DNA of 64,000 nucleotides from positions 38,443,070 through 38,507,069 of the forward strand of contig NC_089749.1 of the NCBI RefSeq assembly GCF_040412425.1, read 5' to 3'. A program made the translations under genes and the position numbers. The notes beneath the pieces were generated by a model. That model made no database searches. It had not been told where the DNA came from and was given only the letters and a program-made list of their open reading frames with translations. How positions within the stretch are numbered: the stretch's first letter is position 1; each line of letters opens with the position of its first letter. The DNA comes from Macrobrachium rosenbergii. Taxonomy: Eukaryota; Arthropoda; Malacostraca; Decapoda; Palaemonidae. This document shows, in pieces, positions 30,960 through 43,200 of the stretch.

Positions 30960-33890
30960 GCACTACTAGCACCTGTCTTTTTATCCTTGATTCTGTCACA
31001 GGTACTTGTTTTTTGGTCAACACAGAGGCTTGCTGTTCCCTTCTGCCTGTATCCAGTCAACCAACCAAATGCCCACAGCCATCCAAAGTCCAACTCACAG
31101 CTGCCAATGGCTTTCCCATCCTTACCTTCAGTCAGAAGCATCTCGCCCTTAACCTTGGTGACAAAAAGTACCAGTGGTGGTGTATCGTCACAGACATCTC
31201 AATACCTCTCCTCAGGGCGGACTTCTTGGCACACCACCAACTGCTCGTGGATGTTGCCAACAGGCGCCTCATCGATACCACCAATCTGACCACAACACCC
31301 ATCGCTGCAGCATTAGTGAGAACTTGCCCTCCAAATCACCGACTCCAAAGACAATTTTGCATACCCAGACATTTTTAAACCTGAACTATGACAATTTCAT
31401 CAAATCCCTGCCAAGCACAGTATTTTCCACCAAATTAAAACCTCGGGCCCTCCCATACACTCCTGTTTCCAGTAACTACTACCCAAAAAACTCGCTACTG
31501 CAAAGAAAACCTTCGCAGAGATGGAGAAGGTGGGTTTGTGTCAAAAGGCATCCAGTCCTTGGGCATCTACCCTTCACATAGTAACAAAAAGGATGGCACC
31601 CTACCCAGTTATTGGGGACTACTGAAAGTTGAACGTGATCACCAAGGCTGACCACTACCCCCTCCCTAACATCACAGACGTGACCACTTTCTTACATGGC
31701 GCAAAAATCTTCTCAAAGCTGGACCTTCTCAAAGGATACTTCCAGGTCCCCACAAATCCTAAAGACCGCCATCACAATGTCTTTCATCACCTTCACCTTC
31801 AATTACTCCTGCTTTGGCCTCCACAATGCAGGAGCTACTTTTCAGTGATTGATGGACAACATCCTGGGAGACCTTCTCTTCTGCATCTGTTACCTCGACA
31901 ATATTTTAATATTCTTTGCGTCAAATGAGGAGCACCTCCAACACCTGCATTGTCCTCCAACACCTGCAAGAAAATAGCCCTCGTTGTCCTATAAGATAAG
32001 ACAAAAGCTCCTTTTGCCACCAAAGTTTGGGAATTCTTGGGGCACCTCACAACAGAGGGCATCCAGCCTTTGCCAGAGATTTTTTCTGATCTTTCGCCAC
32101 CATCAGGAAGTTCCCCACCTTACCACCGTCAAGGGTCTACAAGAATTCCTCAGATGGCGAACTATTATCATAGCTTTTTGCCCGAAATCACCTCGACCCT
32201 GGCCCCACTCCAAGAAATCCTCAAAAGGCAAGCCCAATGCCTTCGCCTGGGAACCCCTGCAGGAAGCCGCCTTCACCTCTACCAAAAACACCCCTTGCCA
32301 AGGCCACCACCCTCTCTTTCCCTGCACCAGGCCATCCTCTACTGCTGTCCACAGATGCCAGTCATGTAGCCATAGGAGCTGTGTTGGAACAGATCATCCA
32401 CAGTCGCCCTCGACCCCTCACCTTTTTTAGCAGGAAACTTAGCAAGACAGAGACAAACTACTCTACGTTTGACTGTGAAGTCCTGGCGGCATAGCTCACG
32501 ATCAAACACTTCCAACATTTCCTGGAGGCCATGCCTTTCACCCTTCAAACTGACCATCTGTCGCTAGTACGTTCTATAAACTGACAGTCCGATGCCTGGT
32601 CAACCCGTCAGCGCCGCCACTTGTCAGCCACCATCAAATTCAACTGCACCCTTCATCATGTTCCTGGGAAACACAACCACGTCGCTGACACCCTCTCCAG
32701 AATCTCCATCAATGCAGTACACTTCAGCCTCGATTACAAGTAGTTGGAACAAAAGCAACAGCAGGACAAATATTAATGCCTGCAAGACCTCATTAACACC
32801 TCAGCAATGGCACGACCCCCTCAACGACAACAGCCCCACCTCAATCCTCTCTGATGTCAGCACCGGCCGCCCATGCCCATGGATCCCAGAGGCACTCAGA
32901 CGTCACATCTTCGACATCGTACACAGTCTGGCACACCCTTCAGGACAATCCACAGCCACCCTCCTGAAGAATCACTTCATCTAGCACAGCATATTGAAAG
33001 ACGCCAATGAGTGTCCCTCCTGCCAGGTCTTCAAAATCCAGCATCACACAAATTTAGGTGTGGGCTCCATTTATCAACTGCAACTCCGTTTCACCCATGT
33101 CCACATCGACATTGTAGGACCCCTCCAGTGCTCCTCCTCACAATGGTCAACTGCTCAACAACATGGCCCGAAGCCCCCCCTATGACAGAGGCATCAGCAG
33201 CAGCATGTGCCAGTGCTTTTTGCTCATCATGGTGTCCAGATTCGGCATACCCGATCACGTCACCTCCGACAGAGGCACTACCTTCACATCGCTGTTCTGG
33301 ATGCCCATAAACTGCCTCCTCAGCACCCAGTTGCATCACATAACCACCTACTCCTGAATCCAATGGCATGGTCAAGAGGTTCCACCACATCTTGAAAGCA
33401 GCCCTGATGTCTTGCTACAACTTCTCAACCTGATACTCGCAACTTCCATGGGTCCTCCTCAGCCTTCAGACCACACCCAAAGAGGGCCTTGACCTGTCAG
33501 CAGCAGAGATGGTGTATGGCGATCTGCTCGTGATACCTGGTGAGTGCTTCCCTGACAATAATCCCTCGCCTGACATCATCAGACTCTGGACCATCATCAG
33601 AAAATTCACCCCAACCCCCATCCTATAAGCCAACCAACAACAATGCTTTATACTCAAGGATCTACATACTGCAACACACATGTTCATCAGAACCAATGCT
33701 GTTCAATCATCTTTAACCCTACTGGGTCATCGACCACAGAAAGCCTTCCTCACTGACATTCATGGCATGGCAGATTGGGTGGCTGTCGACTGCCTGAAGC
33801 CAGCGTAATTGTCCAATGACATTACTCCTCCAATCCAGTAGTCAAGGGCAGGACGCCCTCTGCAGCGCCCTGGTCAACTTTAAGGGGGGG
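30960..33890 (+). pseudogene. Gypsy-1: Ty3/gypsy-type pol remnant (protease, RT, RNase H, integrase)
   Basis: Protease: LTAANGFPI (~31090) and PLLRADFLAHHQLLVDVANRRLID (31206-31276); the first catalytic Asp lies in a lost or diverged part upstream. RT: LPNITDVTTFLHGAKIFSKLDL (~31660-31725) and a YLDN in place of YLDD at ~31890-31905. RNase H: LLLSTDASHVAIGAVLEQ (~32339) and NYSTFDCEVLAA. Integrase: His/Cys region ~32900-33050, THVHIDIVGPL (~33092), FGIPDHVTSDRG (~33240); the expected catalytic Glu in NGMVERFH is Lys (33374-33376). Multiple frame changes. Gag and 5' LTR are missing, so the copy is 5'-truncated. Confidence 0.85.
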
Positions 33891-33893
33891 TTA
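33880..33893 (+). promoter_or_regulatory. Gypsy-1 polypurine tract
   Basis: AAGGGGGGG (33881-33889) sits immediately before the TTATTGTG/TGTGTCCTGG start of the LTR, the expected place for the plus-strand primer. Confidence 0.6.
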
Positions 33894-34260
33894 TTGTGTC
33901 CTGGAAGTTTCTCATGCTTCAGAGAAAAGTCTGGAATTGCCCACCTGCAGCACACCTGCACACAGACTGCAACTTCCCACATCTTGCTCCTTAGCAACAA
34001 GTTGAGCCATCAGGATAGCAACACTTCCGCAATACACCTGGTTTTCATATATTCAGAAGACACAGTCTAAAATCAAATGTACGCGCACTATTGGTCTGTT
34101 AGTTACTACATAATTTTCCCGGCTGCTGATTGGTCAGCAATCCATATAAATACCATTATCATTTGTTAATAAATCAGAACTCTGAGATTTCTCATCTTAA
34201 TTATCCCGCTAAAAGACCAAGGGTTTGTATTTGTGTAGGAACAAATGTGGTTTCCATCCT
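33894..34260 (+). repeat. Gypsy-1 3' LTR
   Basis: Begins TGTGTCCTGGAAGTTTC just after the polypurine tract. It contains a TATATAAAT-like box (CCATATAAATACC, ~34141) and TTAATAAATCAGA (~34169) as likely promoter and polyadenylation signals. The related solo copy is at 18900-19330. The right boundary near GGTTTCCATCC is approximate, since no 5' partner is present. Confidence 0.65.
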
Positions 34261-35691
34261 GAATGAAGTTTGATGAACAAACTTATTCAGTGGTGGGAGG
34301 TCCAAAGTCATGGTCTTCAGTCCTCAGCTGTCTTTCCCACAACAGCCTCAACCTTGCTCCTAAAAAAGTGCAGGAAGGTAGCCAAGACCTATCCATTTCA
34401 AAGGGTGAGACCACTCCCAGACAAACACTACAGATACAGTTATATACCCAAACATATTTAACCAAAAAGTTCATGGATTAGTGTACGAGGAAGGTCAATG
34501 TACTTCCTTGGGATACCAGCAACCTTTGGAACTTCACCTTGTCAACCTCAACCTCAGAGAACACACCATCATGTTGAGAGAAAGGTCCAATCATGATGAT
34601 TGCTGGAAAGAAGTAATGATGACTCAAGCCGTGGCTCCATCATCAGCCATGGCTCCATCATCTGCAAAGGGCATATCTTGGCACCCTCTGAAGTGAAATA
34701 CCTGCTGTCTCACAATGAGGTGAGTAAAGCAGATTAACCAAGCAACTGAAGGAATCAAAGTTCTTTTATTCAGAAACCAAAGAGTCTGCTTCCTCCAGTA
34801 TATTCAACTAGGGGAAAAAAGACAAAATTGTCAAAAAATTGGATATCTTTTCAATTTGTTACTGAAAGAAAATAACTGATAATGGAATTGGTGTGTCTGG
34901 TATATGCAAACATAAACACAGAGGAACATTCGATTTCTTCACAAATAAAATTTATATGAATTTTATTTTGGTACTTTTTCTTACCCAAAAAAAGGAAAAA
35001 CATACCTGAGGTAAAACCTAATAACCTATTTTTTTTTGCATTTAATACAATTTAGGGGTATTTCTGTGACTCCATAAGTAAAATAAAAACATATTTGCTA
35101 TCTCATGCCATATCAATATCTCTAATTGAGTTCACTGGCAACGATTTCAAAACTTATGAGTGAAACAGGAAGACACCACTAACTGCTCACCTTTAAAACC
35201 CCTTTAGATTGCTGTCATTGTTCACTGTAATGGCTTTAAGAATAGTTCAAGAGTATAAGAAAAAGAAACATCTATTCAACATCATATTAATACACCTCCT
35301 AGTGTTCACTGCAGTGGCTCTAACAATAACCCCTACAAGCAGAAGATGCTTGCTTAAACAAAAATCTGAAGTACCCACTTTCCTTATCTGACTTAGAAGG
35401 GCTGCAAAATGCGAACTCAGAGGAAACCATTTGTTTACCTTTATGCATGGATTCTTTTCTGGTGAATTTTTCCAGGTTGAATGAAAAGTTTTTTTTTTTT
35501 TTAATTCTTATGAAACCCTCTTCCACTTATGAAACTCGTTTTCATAATTTTGAAATTTGTAATCTTACCCCTGTAGTAAGCCTGAGCAGAATTTTTCTGC
35601 AGCTTAGTTGCCTAACACTGGCATCTGGAAAACATTTGGGATCACTCTCATCTATTCAACTAGCGATTCGTCGTCGTCAGTATTATCATCA
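34261..35691. other. Unassigned intergenic DNA
   Basis: Short open frames only; none resembles a known family. A GGCTCCATCATCAGCCATGGCTCCATCATC direct repeat lies at ~34635. Confidence 0.5.
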
Positions 35692-36890
35692 TTAGGTAGG
35701 GTGATCATTTTCAGAGTTGGAATCTACGGGAACTTTGTATTCTCTTTTGGACTTAGATTTTCTTTTATTTTCTATTTGTATGGTGCTTTCTTCTTCTGTC
35801 ATGATATTCACATTTGTATGATGACGTATGGGTGCAAGTGAATTCTGTGGCTTCCACGCTCTCTGCATAACAGCTCCTAGTGCTGTCTTCTCACTGGCTG
35901 GTTGCAAAATCACACAACATCACATTTCATCATGGACTCTTTATTGGATGGCCTTAACAAGAACATCAGTTCTTGTTGAGTCAGAATATTTTGAGGGCAG
36001 AATCATTCTTACAAAAGTTATATAACTGGTATGCTTCTGACAGGGATGTTCATGATCTATCAGCACAAGTAGATGGTTCTGCAGCATCGTTAGCGGACTC
36101 AGAAACAGGGCTACCTGAGAATATTTTAGAATGTTCTAAGGATAGTGCATCAGCTGAGAATTCTTCCATTGCAGTTTCTGTGTGAGGTGAGGCTCAAGGT
36201 GAAGTCATCAAATCTCTGTCCAGGTATCCAAAACTTTCTCCTGTTGCTACCCATCTTTCACAAATTTTCGGTTTCAAGGAAATGAACCTACTTTTATTGT
36301 ACTTATATATCACTGAGGAAATATATTCATATACTCTCAAAGCCCTTCTTCACATTGCATGGAGGGAGCCATTTCTCACATGGTAAACATATATTAACAA
36401 TACTATATTTTGTTAGAAGTGCTTAAGCTTCCTTCCCATTTTCAGTGGAGTAAATCCCACAACATCCACTGGTTGAAGAACATTTATATAGTGAGTTAGA
36501 ATTCGTTACTGAGGTGTTCTCTTTCTTGGACAGTTCAAATGTTGCAACTGAGGTATGATTATCATGGTCATAAAGAGCATCGGTTCTTTGTTTGTTCCAC
36601 AAAATACTTGAAAAAAAAAAAAATGCTCTTGTGATCCATCAAATATTGCTCTTGTCATCCATCAAATATTGCTTTTGTCACCCAACAATTTTCAGATATT
36701 GCATATTGTATGCCAGGGAGTTCTTGTGTTCCTTTAAGGTGCTTTACTTGAGTTTTCTTTTCAACATTACTACTGTACAAGGGAGGGGAAGAACAGCAGC
36801 AAGAACAGTTGTATTCTTTCAATTTGTTCCACAGACAACATGAATGACTTCTTCCCCACAGCACCAGTTTTTTTACACTTTGATGGGTCA
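35692..36890 (-). pseudogene. Pogo/Tigger-like (DDE_1) DNA transposase remnant
   Basis: Minus-strand pieces in order: a GTQELPGIQYAISENCWVTK segment (~36730-36665), comparable to the GxxYxxSxNGWM region of DDE_1 transposases; a DHDNHTS stretch near 36555 in place of DGHxSH; and THYINVLQPVDVVGFTPLK (~36480), matching the THxLQPLDVxxFxPLK signature. A Lys/Ser/Glu-rich tail at 35913-35692 may be its C terminus. The N-terminal DNA-binding half is not recognised. Stops and shifts are frequent. No flanking TIRs were found by eye. Confidence 0.6.
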
Positions 36891-37179
36891 TGGGAAACCC
36901 AGTTTTATCAGTCTTCTACGAGTAGACGCAGTCTAGTTTGTTGCTTATGCTAAGGCTTTTTTCTTCTCTCTGAACCAGTCATAGTCTATATCCATAACTC
37001 TACAAATGGGTCTGCAGCTGCATTTTTCTAAGCTAACTGCATCATTCCACTCTTTTTTTTTGAACATCATGTCTACTAAAAAATATGGCAGCCCACTTCA
37101 AACAAGTCAACATACGATGTGTCTCAAACTATGGTTAATTGTCTTATTATCATAATCACAACAAATGGTGAGAAAAAAC

Positions 37180-37295
37180 AATTAGTAGGGTAACAGAAAA
37201 CCAAATATGGAGTAACAAAAGACACCACATGGGGTAACAAAAGACACTGCATGGGGTAACAAAAAACATAACATGGGGTAAGAAAAACAAATTTG
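37180..37295. repeat. ~23-bp minisatellite
   Basis: Four to five units of the form GGGTAACAAAAGACACYRCAT, e.g. starting near 37183, 37209, 37232, 37255 and 37275, with the last unit GGGGTAAGAAAAACAAA. A further GATGGGGTAAGAAAAAGGAT follows at ~37333, right at the DIRS fragment. Confidence 0.75.
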
Positions 37296-37348
37296 CCTAT
37301 ATCTGCTAACCTCATTACAGTATTTGGAAATATGATGGGGTAAGAAAA

Positions 37349-37489
37349 AGGATTTTGACAAAGGAAAAATCTATTTCTGGGGAAGACCTGTGTCACCCCA
37401 GTGAAATTACCATCTAGCACATATTTCTAGGTAAATTTATTGCTAAACATACCAGAGAAAGCTAAATGCAATGCTGGGGTTCTACCCAC
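37349..37489 (-). repeat. Isolated DIRS right-ITR fragment
   Basis: GGATTTTGACAAAGGAAAAATC through TGTGTCACCCCAGTGAAATTACC, TTTCTAGGTAAATTTATTGC and ACATACCAGAGAAAGC to GCTGGGGTTCTACCC match the outer 140 bases of a right ITR on the minus strand. Gypsy-2 protease sequence starts directly after it, and no other DIRS sequence adjoins. Confidence 0.8.
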
Positions 37490-38046
37490 AGTCTTTGACC
37501 CATAAAATGGAGTCGTATATAGGAATAAAGGGGATCGCTGGAAAGCAAATAAGGGCTATAGGCAATGTCAATTTAGAGATAGAAATTCTAAATAAGAAAT
37601 ACAGGGAAGAGTTTGTGGTGTTGGAAGAGAAATATTTTCCAGCTCAAGCTCTATTTTCCTTCCAGGCTATGAAAAGATGTGGAATTACATTAGATTGTAG
37701 CAATGGAAGAATAACTATCAAGGAAATTGATAGAGGAAATGTTTGCTCTCTTGAAGAAGAGGAACAGTTTCAGATAAACTTGATCACTTTACCTGAGACA
37801 GCCTCATCTGAAGAAGTAGACATCCAACAGATAGAAATAGAATTTAATGCTAACCCGGGTAGGACAGTGTGTAGAAACTCAATGATAGAAGAAATAGGAG
37901 AAGATAGACAAACTACTTTTAAAAGCCTAGAAGCCACTCAGGAGGAATTCTCAGATAGCAGGTATGAACCTGATAACTCGCGTACGACAAGTAGATACCT
38001 CAAGAACTTAGTTCTTTTTCCCAACCCTGACGACCTGACACGCTAA
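37490..38046 (+). pseudogene. Gypsy-2 aspartic protease region, N-terminally truncated
   Basis: An open frame of about 190 codons reads YIGIKGIAGKQIRAIG, EFVVLEEKYFPAQALF and GITLDCSNGRITIKE, the flap and later strands of a retropepsin, followed by an acidic linker toward RT. The catalytic D-T/S-G should lie ~20 codons upstream and is replaced by the DIRS ITR fragment, so the protease is cut off at its active site. It joins RT at ~38700 through stop-rich sequence. Confidence 0.65.
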
Positions 38047-39980
38047 TAGATTGTAGTCACTTATAATAAGAGAAGATACCGAAGAGAAGTATTCAATGAG
38101 GTAGTTGCTGTTAGGCAACCTGGAAAAAAGACAGAGATAGGTTCTGTGATACCACAAGATGAAAGTTCAGATGATACTGATGTCTGTTACACTGCCGATG
38201 CACAGAATGCAGAAGAGATCTGCTTATTAGTACTCGTTGATGATAATCTTGTAAACTCAAATTAAACAATATTATACTGCATCCACAAGGTCTGACAAAG
38301 GTTTGTCTTAGAATTGTAACAGATAAAAACTCCAGGTGATACAGATGTGTTATTAGTTAATGTAAGACTACCAGACTTTGTGAAAATGGACAATTCCCTA
38401 GTAAGACTTAATGGTGGGAATTGTAACACTTGATGTATAATTATTCTGACAAGAGACTAGAAATTGCATGCCAGAATTTGTAAGGGAACTGTGATTACTA
38501 ACCCTACTAACCCAAGTGAAAAAGCATTTGTCTCTGCAGCTGACACAAGAGTTAAACAGAAGGGGAAGTAAATAATACAGATTTTCCTGGGCTGTAGAAT
38601 AGGTTAATACAGATATTAGAGAAATATAGGAGTGTTGTAGCAATAACAGTGAGATAAGTTAGGAAGGACAGATGTCCTGCAGCACAAAATAGTCATAGAA
38701 GATGGTGCTAGACCTTTTTATATACCTAACTACAAACTTCCAATAAGTCAAAGACCCACTGTAGACGTAGATGGTTGAAGAGATGAAGGAAGATGGAGTC
38801 GTAATACCTTTCTAAGTCACCTTATAATTCACCTTACTGCTAGTTCCACTGAAGAAAGACGGTACATGGAGGATGGTAATTGATTATCAGAATTGAATTC
38901 CCACAATCATTCCTGATCGAATGCCAATGCCAGTCATTAATGACATGTTAGCTCAATTAGGAGGTGCCAAGGTTTTTCTAGCCTCGATTTACTGAGTGAT
39001 ATTGCAAGTTCCTCTCGGCGAAGAATCCAAGCATCTCACGGCATTCAGTACTCACAAAGAACATTTGCAATTTGAGGTAATGCCGCTTGGTCTTACTAGC
39101 TCCTTTAACGCTTGTACGTTTAATGCTGCAAATCTGGGAGATGTTGAAGACGACGGTTTATCTTGATGATGTAATAATTGCTAGTAAGGATGTAGAGAGT
39201 CATTTCAAGACAATAGAATTAGTATTAGATAGGCTCAGAAAGGCCGGGTTTAAAGGTAAAATTAAGAAATGTCAGTTTCGAAGAAATTTAGAATATCTAG
39301 GATATGTTATCAGTGAACATGGTTTAAAAATGCAAGAAGGAAAGATTAAGGCTATTGTAGACTATCCAGCTCCCAAGAAATTGGAAGGCACTAAGAAGAT
39401 TCCTAGGTATGGTAGGATATTATCGACCTTTCATAAAGGGATTTGCCACATAGCAAAACCATTAACCGAGTTAACTAGGAAAGATGCTAGCTATGAGTGA
39501 AAGATGAACAGGAAGCAGCATTCAAAACACTAAAGGATATGTTGATAATAGATCCTATCCTAGTTTATCCTAGACTTCGAAGGAATTCTACTTAGCCTGT
39601 GATGCTTCAAGTACAGGACTAGGTGCCGCCTTGATGCAAAAGGATAAAACAAGGAGGACTGTATACTATGCCAGTAGAGTTTTTGAATGCAGCTGAAAGA
39701 AATTACAGTACAAATAGAAAGGGAATGTTTGGCATTGGTCTGGGATTACAGAAATTTAGGCACATTTTGCTAGGACATAAATTACTGTTCTTACAGATCA
39801 TAACCCATTTTGTGATCTTTTCAAGAAAAGGGCTTTCTACCAAATAATATGAAGTTCAATAGATGGTCTGTTAGCGACAGGGAATTCCGTTCTGTAACTT
39901 AGATACATACCTGGTAGATATAACACATTAGCTGACGCCTTATCTAGATCAATACAAGAAGAGAAATCGTGAAACAAATT
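38047..39980 (+). pseudogene. Gypsy-2 reverse transcriptase and RNase H
   Basis: RT landmarks: LPPLKKDGTWRMVIDY-like region at ~38850-38890, VYLDDVIIAS at 39156-39185 with intact YLDD (39159-39170), KCQFRRNLEYLGYVISEHG (~39268) and AKPLTELTRKD (~39450). RNase H: YLACDASSTGLGAAL (~39592), AERNYST (~39695) and ADALSR-like ADALSRS (~39936). Stops and shifts separate the pieces. Typical Ty3/gypsy order. Confidence 0.8.
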
Positions 39981-41341
39981 ACCACTCATAATTTCGCTTT
40001 CAGTTATCAAATCACAGACTTAGATTTAGACAAAGTCTGTCAGAACAACAAAAGGATTCTAGAATAAGGGAAGTAATTGCAACTCTCTTGCAAGGTGAGA
40101 AAATTCAGAGTTTCAATTGATAGGATGGGTTATTGTACAAAGACTTCAGACGAACCAAATGTTTGTTCACGTTTGTACATTCCTACACTAATACAAGACG
40201 TTTTAGAACTAACCCATTCAAGCAAGTTATCAGGACATCCTGGAATTAAGAAAACATGTAGAACAATCACTAGAAACTATTTTGGCCTCATGTAGTGGAA
40301 GATGCTACCGATTTGTTCAGAATTGTACCCTATGTAATACATAAGTGAATGTCAACGCTGCTGTCCCTCTGAAAATGTATCCTTCAGAATTAAATCCTTT
40401 TCTACAGTCACAATGGATTTCTAGGTCCATTCCCAACACCATCAGAGAAATAACAGATTTTAGTTTTCTTACTGACTATTTCCAGATCAGATAATGAAAT
40501 TGTTCCAACTAGAAACAGAGAAGCATCAACGGTGGCTGAAGCCTTTAAGTCTAGAATTATAAATCCAGACATTCATGTCCTCAAGTTTGCTCTCAGACAA
40601 TGCTGTTGAATTTATTTAGTGACATTCTCTAACGAAATTGTGTGACTTTTTATGAAATACAGAAATGTCAAATAACAGTGTATAAGCCAAGCTCAAATGG
40701 AGAAAGAATAAATCGCAGTGATAAAGGATGTTCTGAAAACATTGCAACCCCTAGCACTGAAGACTGGGACTTGACTCTCAGACATACAATTTACTCTAAA
40801 ACAACACAGTAAATGAATCAATAGGAGAAACTCCTCATTTCCTAATGTATGGCTACCAAAAGAGAATGCCAAATTCACTTTGGATGATGTCAAGACCACC
40901 CAGACGCACGCATAACCACAGGACCATATTGCTTGGAAGACAAGACGCACGACGTAGACCAACAAGTAGTCACTCAGGGCTAGATTAAAGGAGTTACATA
41001 AAAATCTAGTAAGTATTACAATAACAGAGATCCACCATACCCTCAAGTAGTGTGTGGACAACAAGTTTATGTACTCAATCATGTTCTTGAAGGCCCAATA
41101 TTAAAGTATCACCAAAATTTCGAGGTCCATATAGAGTTTTAGAGTTTTGAAGTTGAATAAATTCAAGTTAATGCATGAAATTACTCCTTTGAAAAGAATC
41201 CATTGTACATTGAACCACATTAAAGTAGTTCATTCAGAACCTTGGTCGTCTACCCAGTTGAAAGATTTGTCTAATAAAGATAAGATAGATAATAAAATAG
41301 AATCTTCAATGACCCCAAGGTATAATTTGAGAAGAAGGTAA
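39981..41341 (+). pseudogene. Gypsy-2 integrase
   Basis: The zinc-binding H-H-C-C region begins near 40140 (LYIPTLIQDVLELTHSSKLSGHPG, then KKTCRTI). The core has a DFLGPFPTPS-like segment (~40418-40440), LSDNAVEF (~40590) and the region where the Glu is expected (~40690). The C-terminal part ends at 41341 with PRYNLRRR, the usual basic end of gypsy-type integrases. Many frame interruptions. Confidence 0.75.
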
Positions 41342-41394
41342 TGGCAAGTGCAATGGTAAACAAATGTAATTGATAAGATTTACTGCTTAATAAC

Positions 41395-42330
41395 ATTATT
41401 TCAGCAAATGGATTGTATGGTGGCTGGCAGTGAGTCAAATTGTGAACTCACTGCACAACCATGAAGGGAGACATCATCAAGGAGCATGGTGGCACAGATG
41501 ATACAGGACCCAGCTCATTGTTAAGATCCAGACTGACTCCATTATCGATCAGAGAGAGCAGTTAGTCCAGCTGAGCAATCAGATACAGGCAGGATTACAA
41601 AGTGTCCAAGATAGGAATTTGCACGACATGCCTCCAAGTTGCAGAGGGACATCGATAGTGTTATGCCAAGGAAAGTAGTAAAGCGATCACTCATACCTCT
41701 TTATAGGCGCTGCCATACAATCTCTTTGGAGTGGCGACCGATGGTAATGTTGAAAGGCTAAAGGAAAGAGTGGTACAACTTGAAAATTGGGCTTGAGCAG
41801 GGCAATTGCCCATAATAAAGTAATAGGAAATGTCAATCAAAATCAGAAAATGACTGGTAGTGCTGAAAGAATTTGTGAATAGTGCCCTCCTATACCTTCA
41901 TCAGAAATTGCTAGAATCCATCAAACAGAAATGATGGAGCAACTGCTCATAGAAACAAGTAATTTCCTTCTGAATACAAGGAATTACCTAATGCAATCAT
42001 GATGGCAGGTAAAACCTGCTGTCACTTTTCTGATAACCCCTTGGTGAAATTGAAGCCATTATTCAGAAAATGTGTTGTGAACAATCACTTAGCCACTAAT
42101 AGAAAATATAGTGGACTATTATGGCCTTATCACAGAAAGTGGTAGCCAATCAAATCATACTAGTGATCCCTTCAACAATCCAGACGTCAACTCATTGATG
42201 TCAGTCTATCCATTCCCACGATAGTAGATAATAAGTCCATTGTACTAGAAGGAACAGTTCTGACACTTTGCCTTGCAGCATGATTCGCTCCTAGTGATTG
42301 AAATTCCCCGAACATAAGCCAGGGAATGTG
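41395..42330 (+). pseudogene. Gypsy-2 third region, env-like remnant
   Basis: Between the integrase end and the presumed 3' LTR lie ~0.9 kb with coding character in changing frames. A Gln-rich helical stretch (~41545-41610), a basic pair-rich site (~41665-41690) followed by a short apolar Gly/Ala-containing segment and an alpha-helical Glu/Leu-rich segment (~41740-41795) resemble, in order, the cleavage site, fusion-peptide-like and heptad region of errantivirus/baculovirus-F-type envelope genes. It is broken by several stops and shifts. The family call is tentative; an unrelated third ORF is possible. Confidence 0.35.
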
Positions 42331-43200
42331 TCATGCTTAATGGTGGGATGTATATGTTTGTAACATTGTGAATTTCTATGAACCCTGAATGCTCTTCATT
42401 GCTCAGATGATCTTGTAAACAACAAGAATGGTAAGAACCATTGTAAATATATACCGCTATAGAAACTTTCATACCTCAAATCATTGATGATGAAATTTTT
42501 GTGTTCTCAGCAAACAGATTGAATGCAGATTGACTGTAAGTCAGCAAAACAGAAGTAGTTTCTATTAACGACACTCGTTTTCATCTGCTTGTGAATTGGT
42601 CATTTTACATAATTTGTATTACAAACCTGCCAGTCTCACTTACATACAGTTTGAATTTCAGTAAAAGTGTAAGCATCAGCTTGCAGTTATTAACGAATTT
42701 AACCTCAGAACTGAATTGGAGACATCTACAAAGCTAGAAGAGGTTCATACTTTCTTTCATACATATAAGACCGAGATTTCTCCTATTATGTCATTCATAA
42801 ACGCCATTCTTTTTGGTACTGTTTGCTTTATTTCTTTTTATAATTGTCAGGAAATTGATACTGAATGTTACCATAATCAAGGACATGACACAGAATCCTT
42901 CCAGAGAGTGATAGCGCTTACCATTGACTTGCACTTGAACATTTGATGATTGATTTTTTTATTTTACAATTTATGATTGATAACCAGAGAGTACAGGATT
43001 TGATATATTTACTTTACCATAATTTTTCTGCATTTAGTTTGAGTATTTGATATATAAATTCATACTTAAGTCTTGTTTGCATTTATTACTTTTGGCAATA
43101 AGGAAATTATTGAAATTGAGGTAATTGAATATAGTCAAGTTGGAGTTGGTTATCTACTTGCATGAAGCCACGCAGGTAGGTGACCGAAAGGATGTTATGC
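42331..43200 (+). repeat. Candidate Gypsy-2 3' LTR
   Basis: Starts at TGTCATGCTTAATGGTGGG after a weak purine run, and contains TATATAAATTCATAC (~43050). No 5' partner is in the window, so boundaries and identity are uncertain. The short frame at 42716-42946 within it has no recognised domain. Confidence 0.3.

Noticed and set aside
33091..33390. Minus-strand frames across Gypsy-1 integrase
   Set aside because: Antisense shadows of the integrase core, whose VHIDIVGPL and FGIPDHVTSDRG motifs are on the plus strand.
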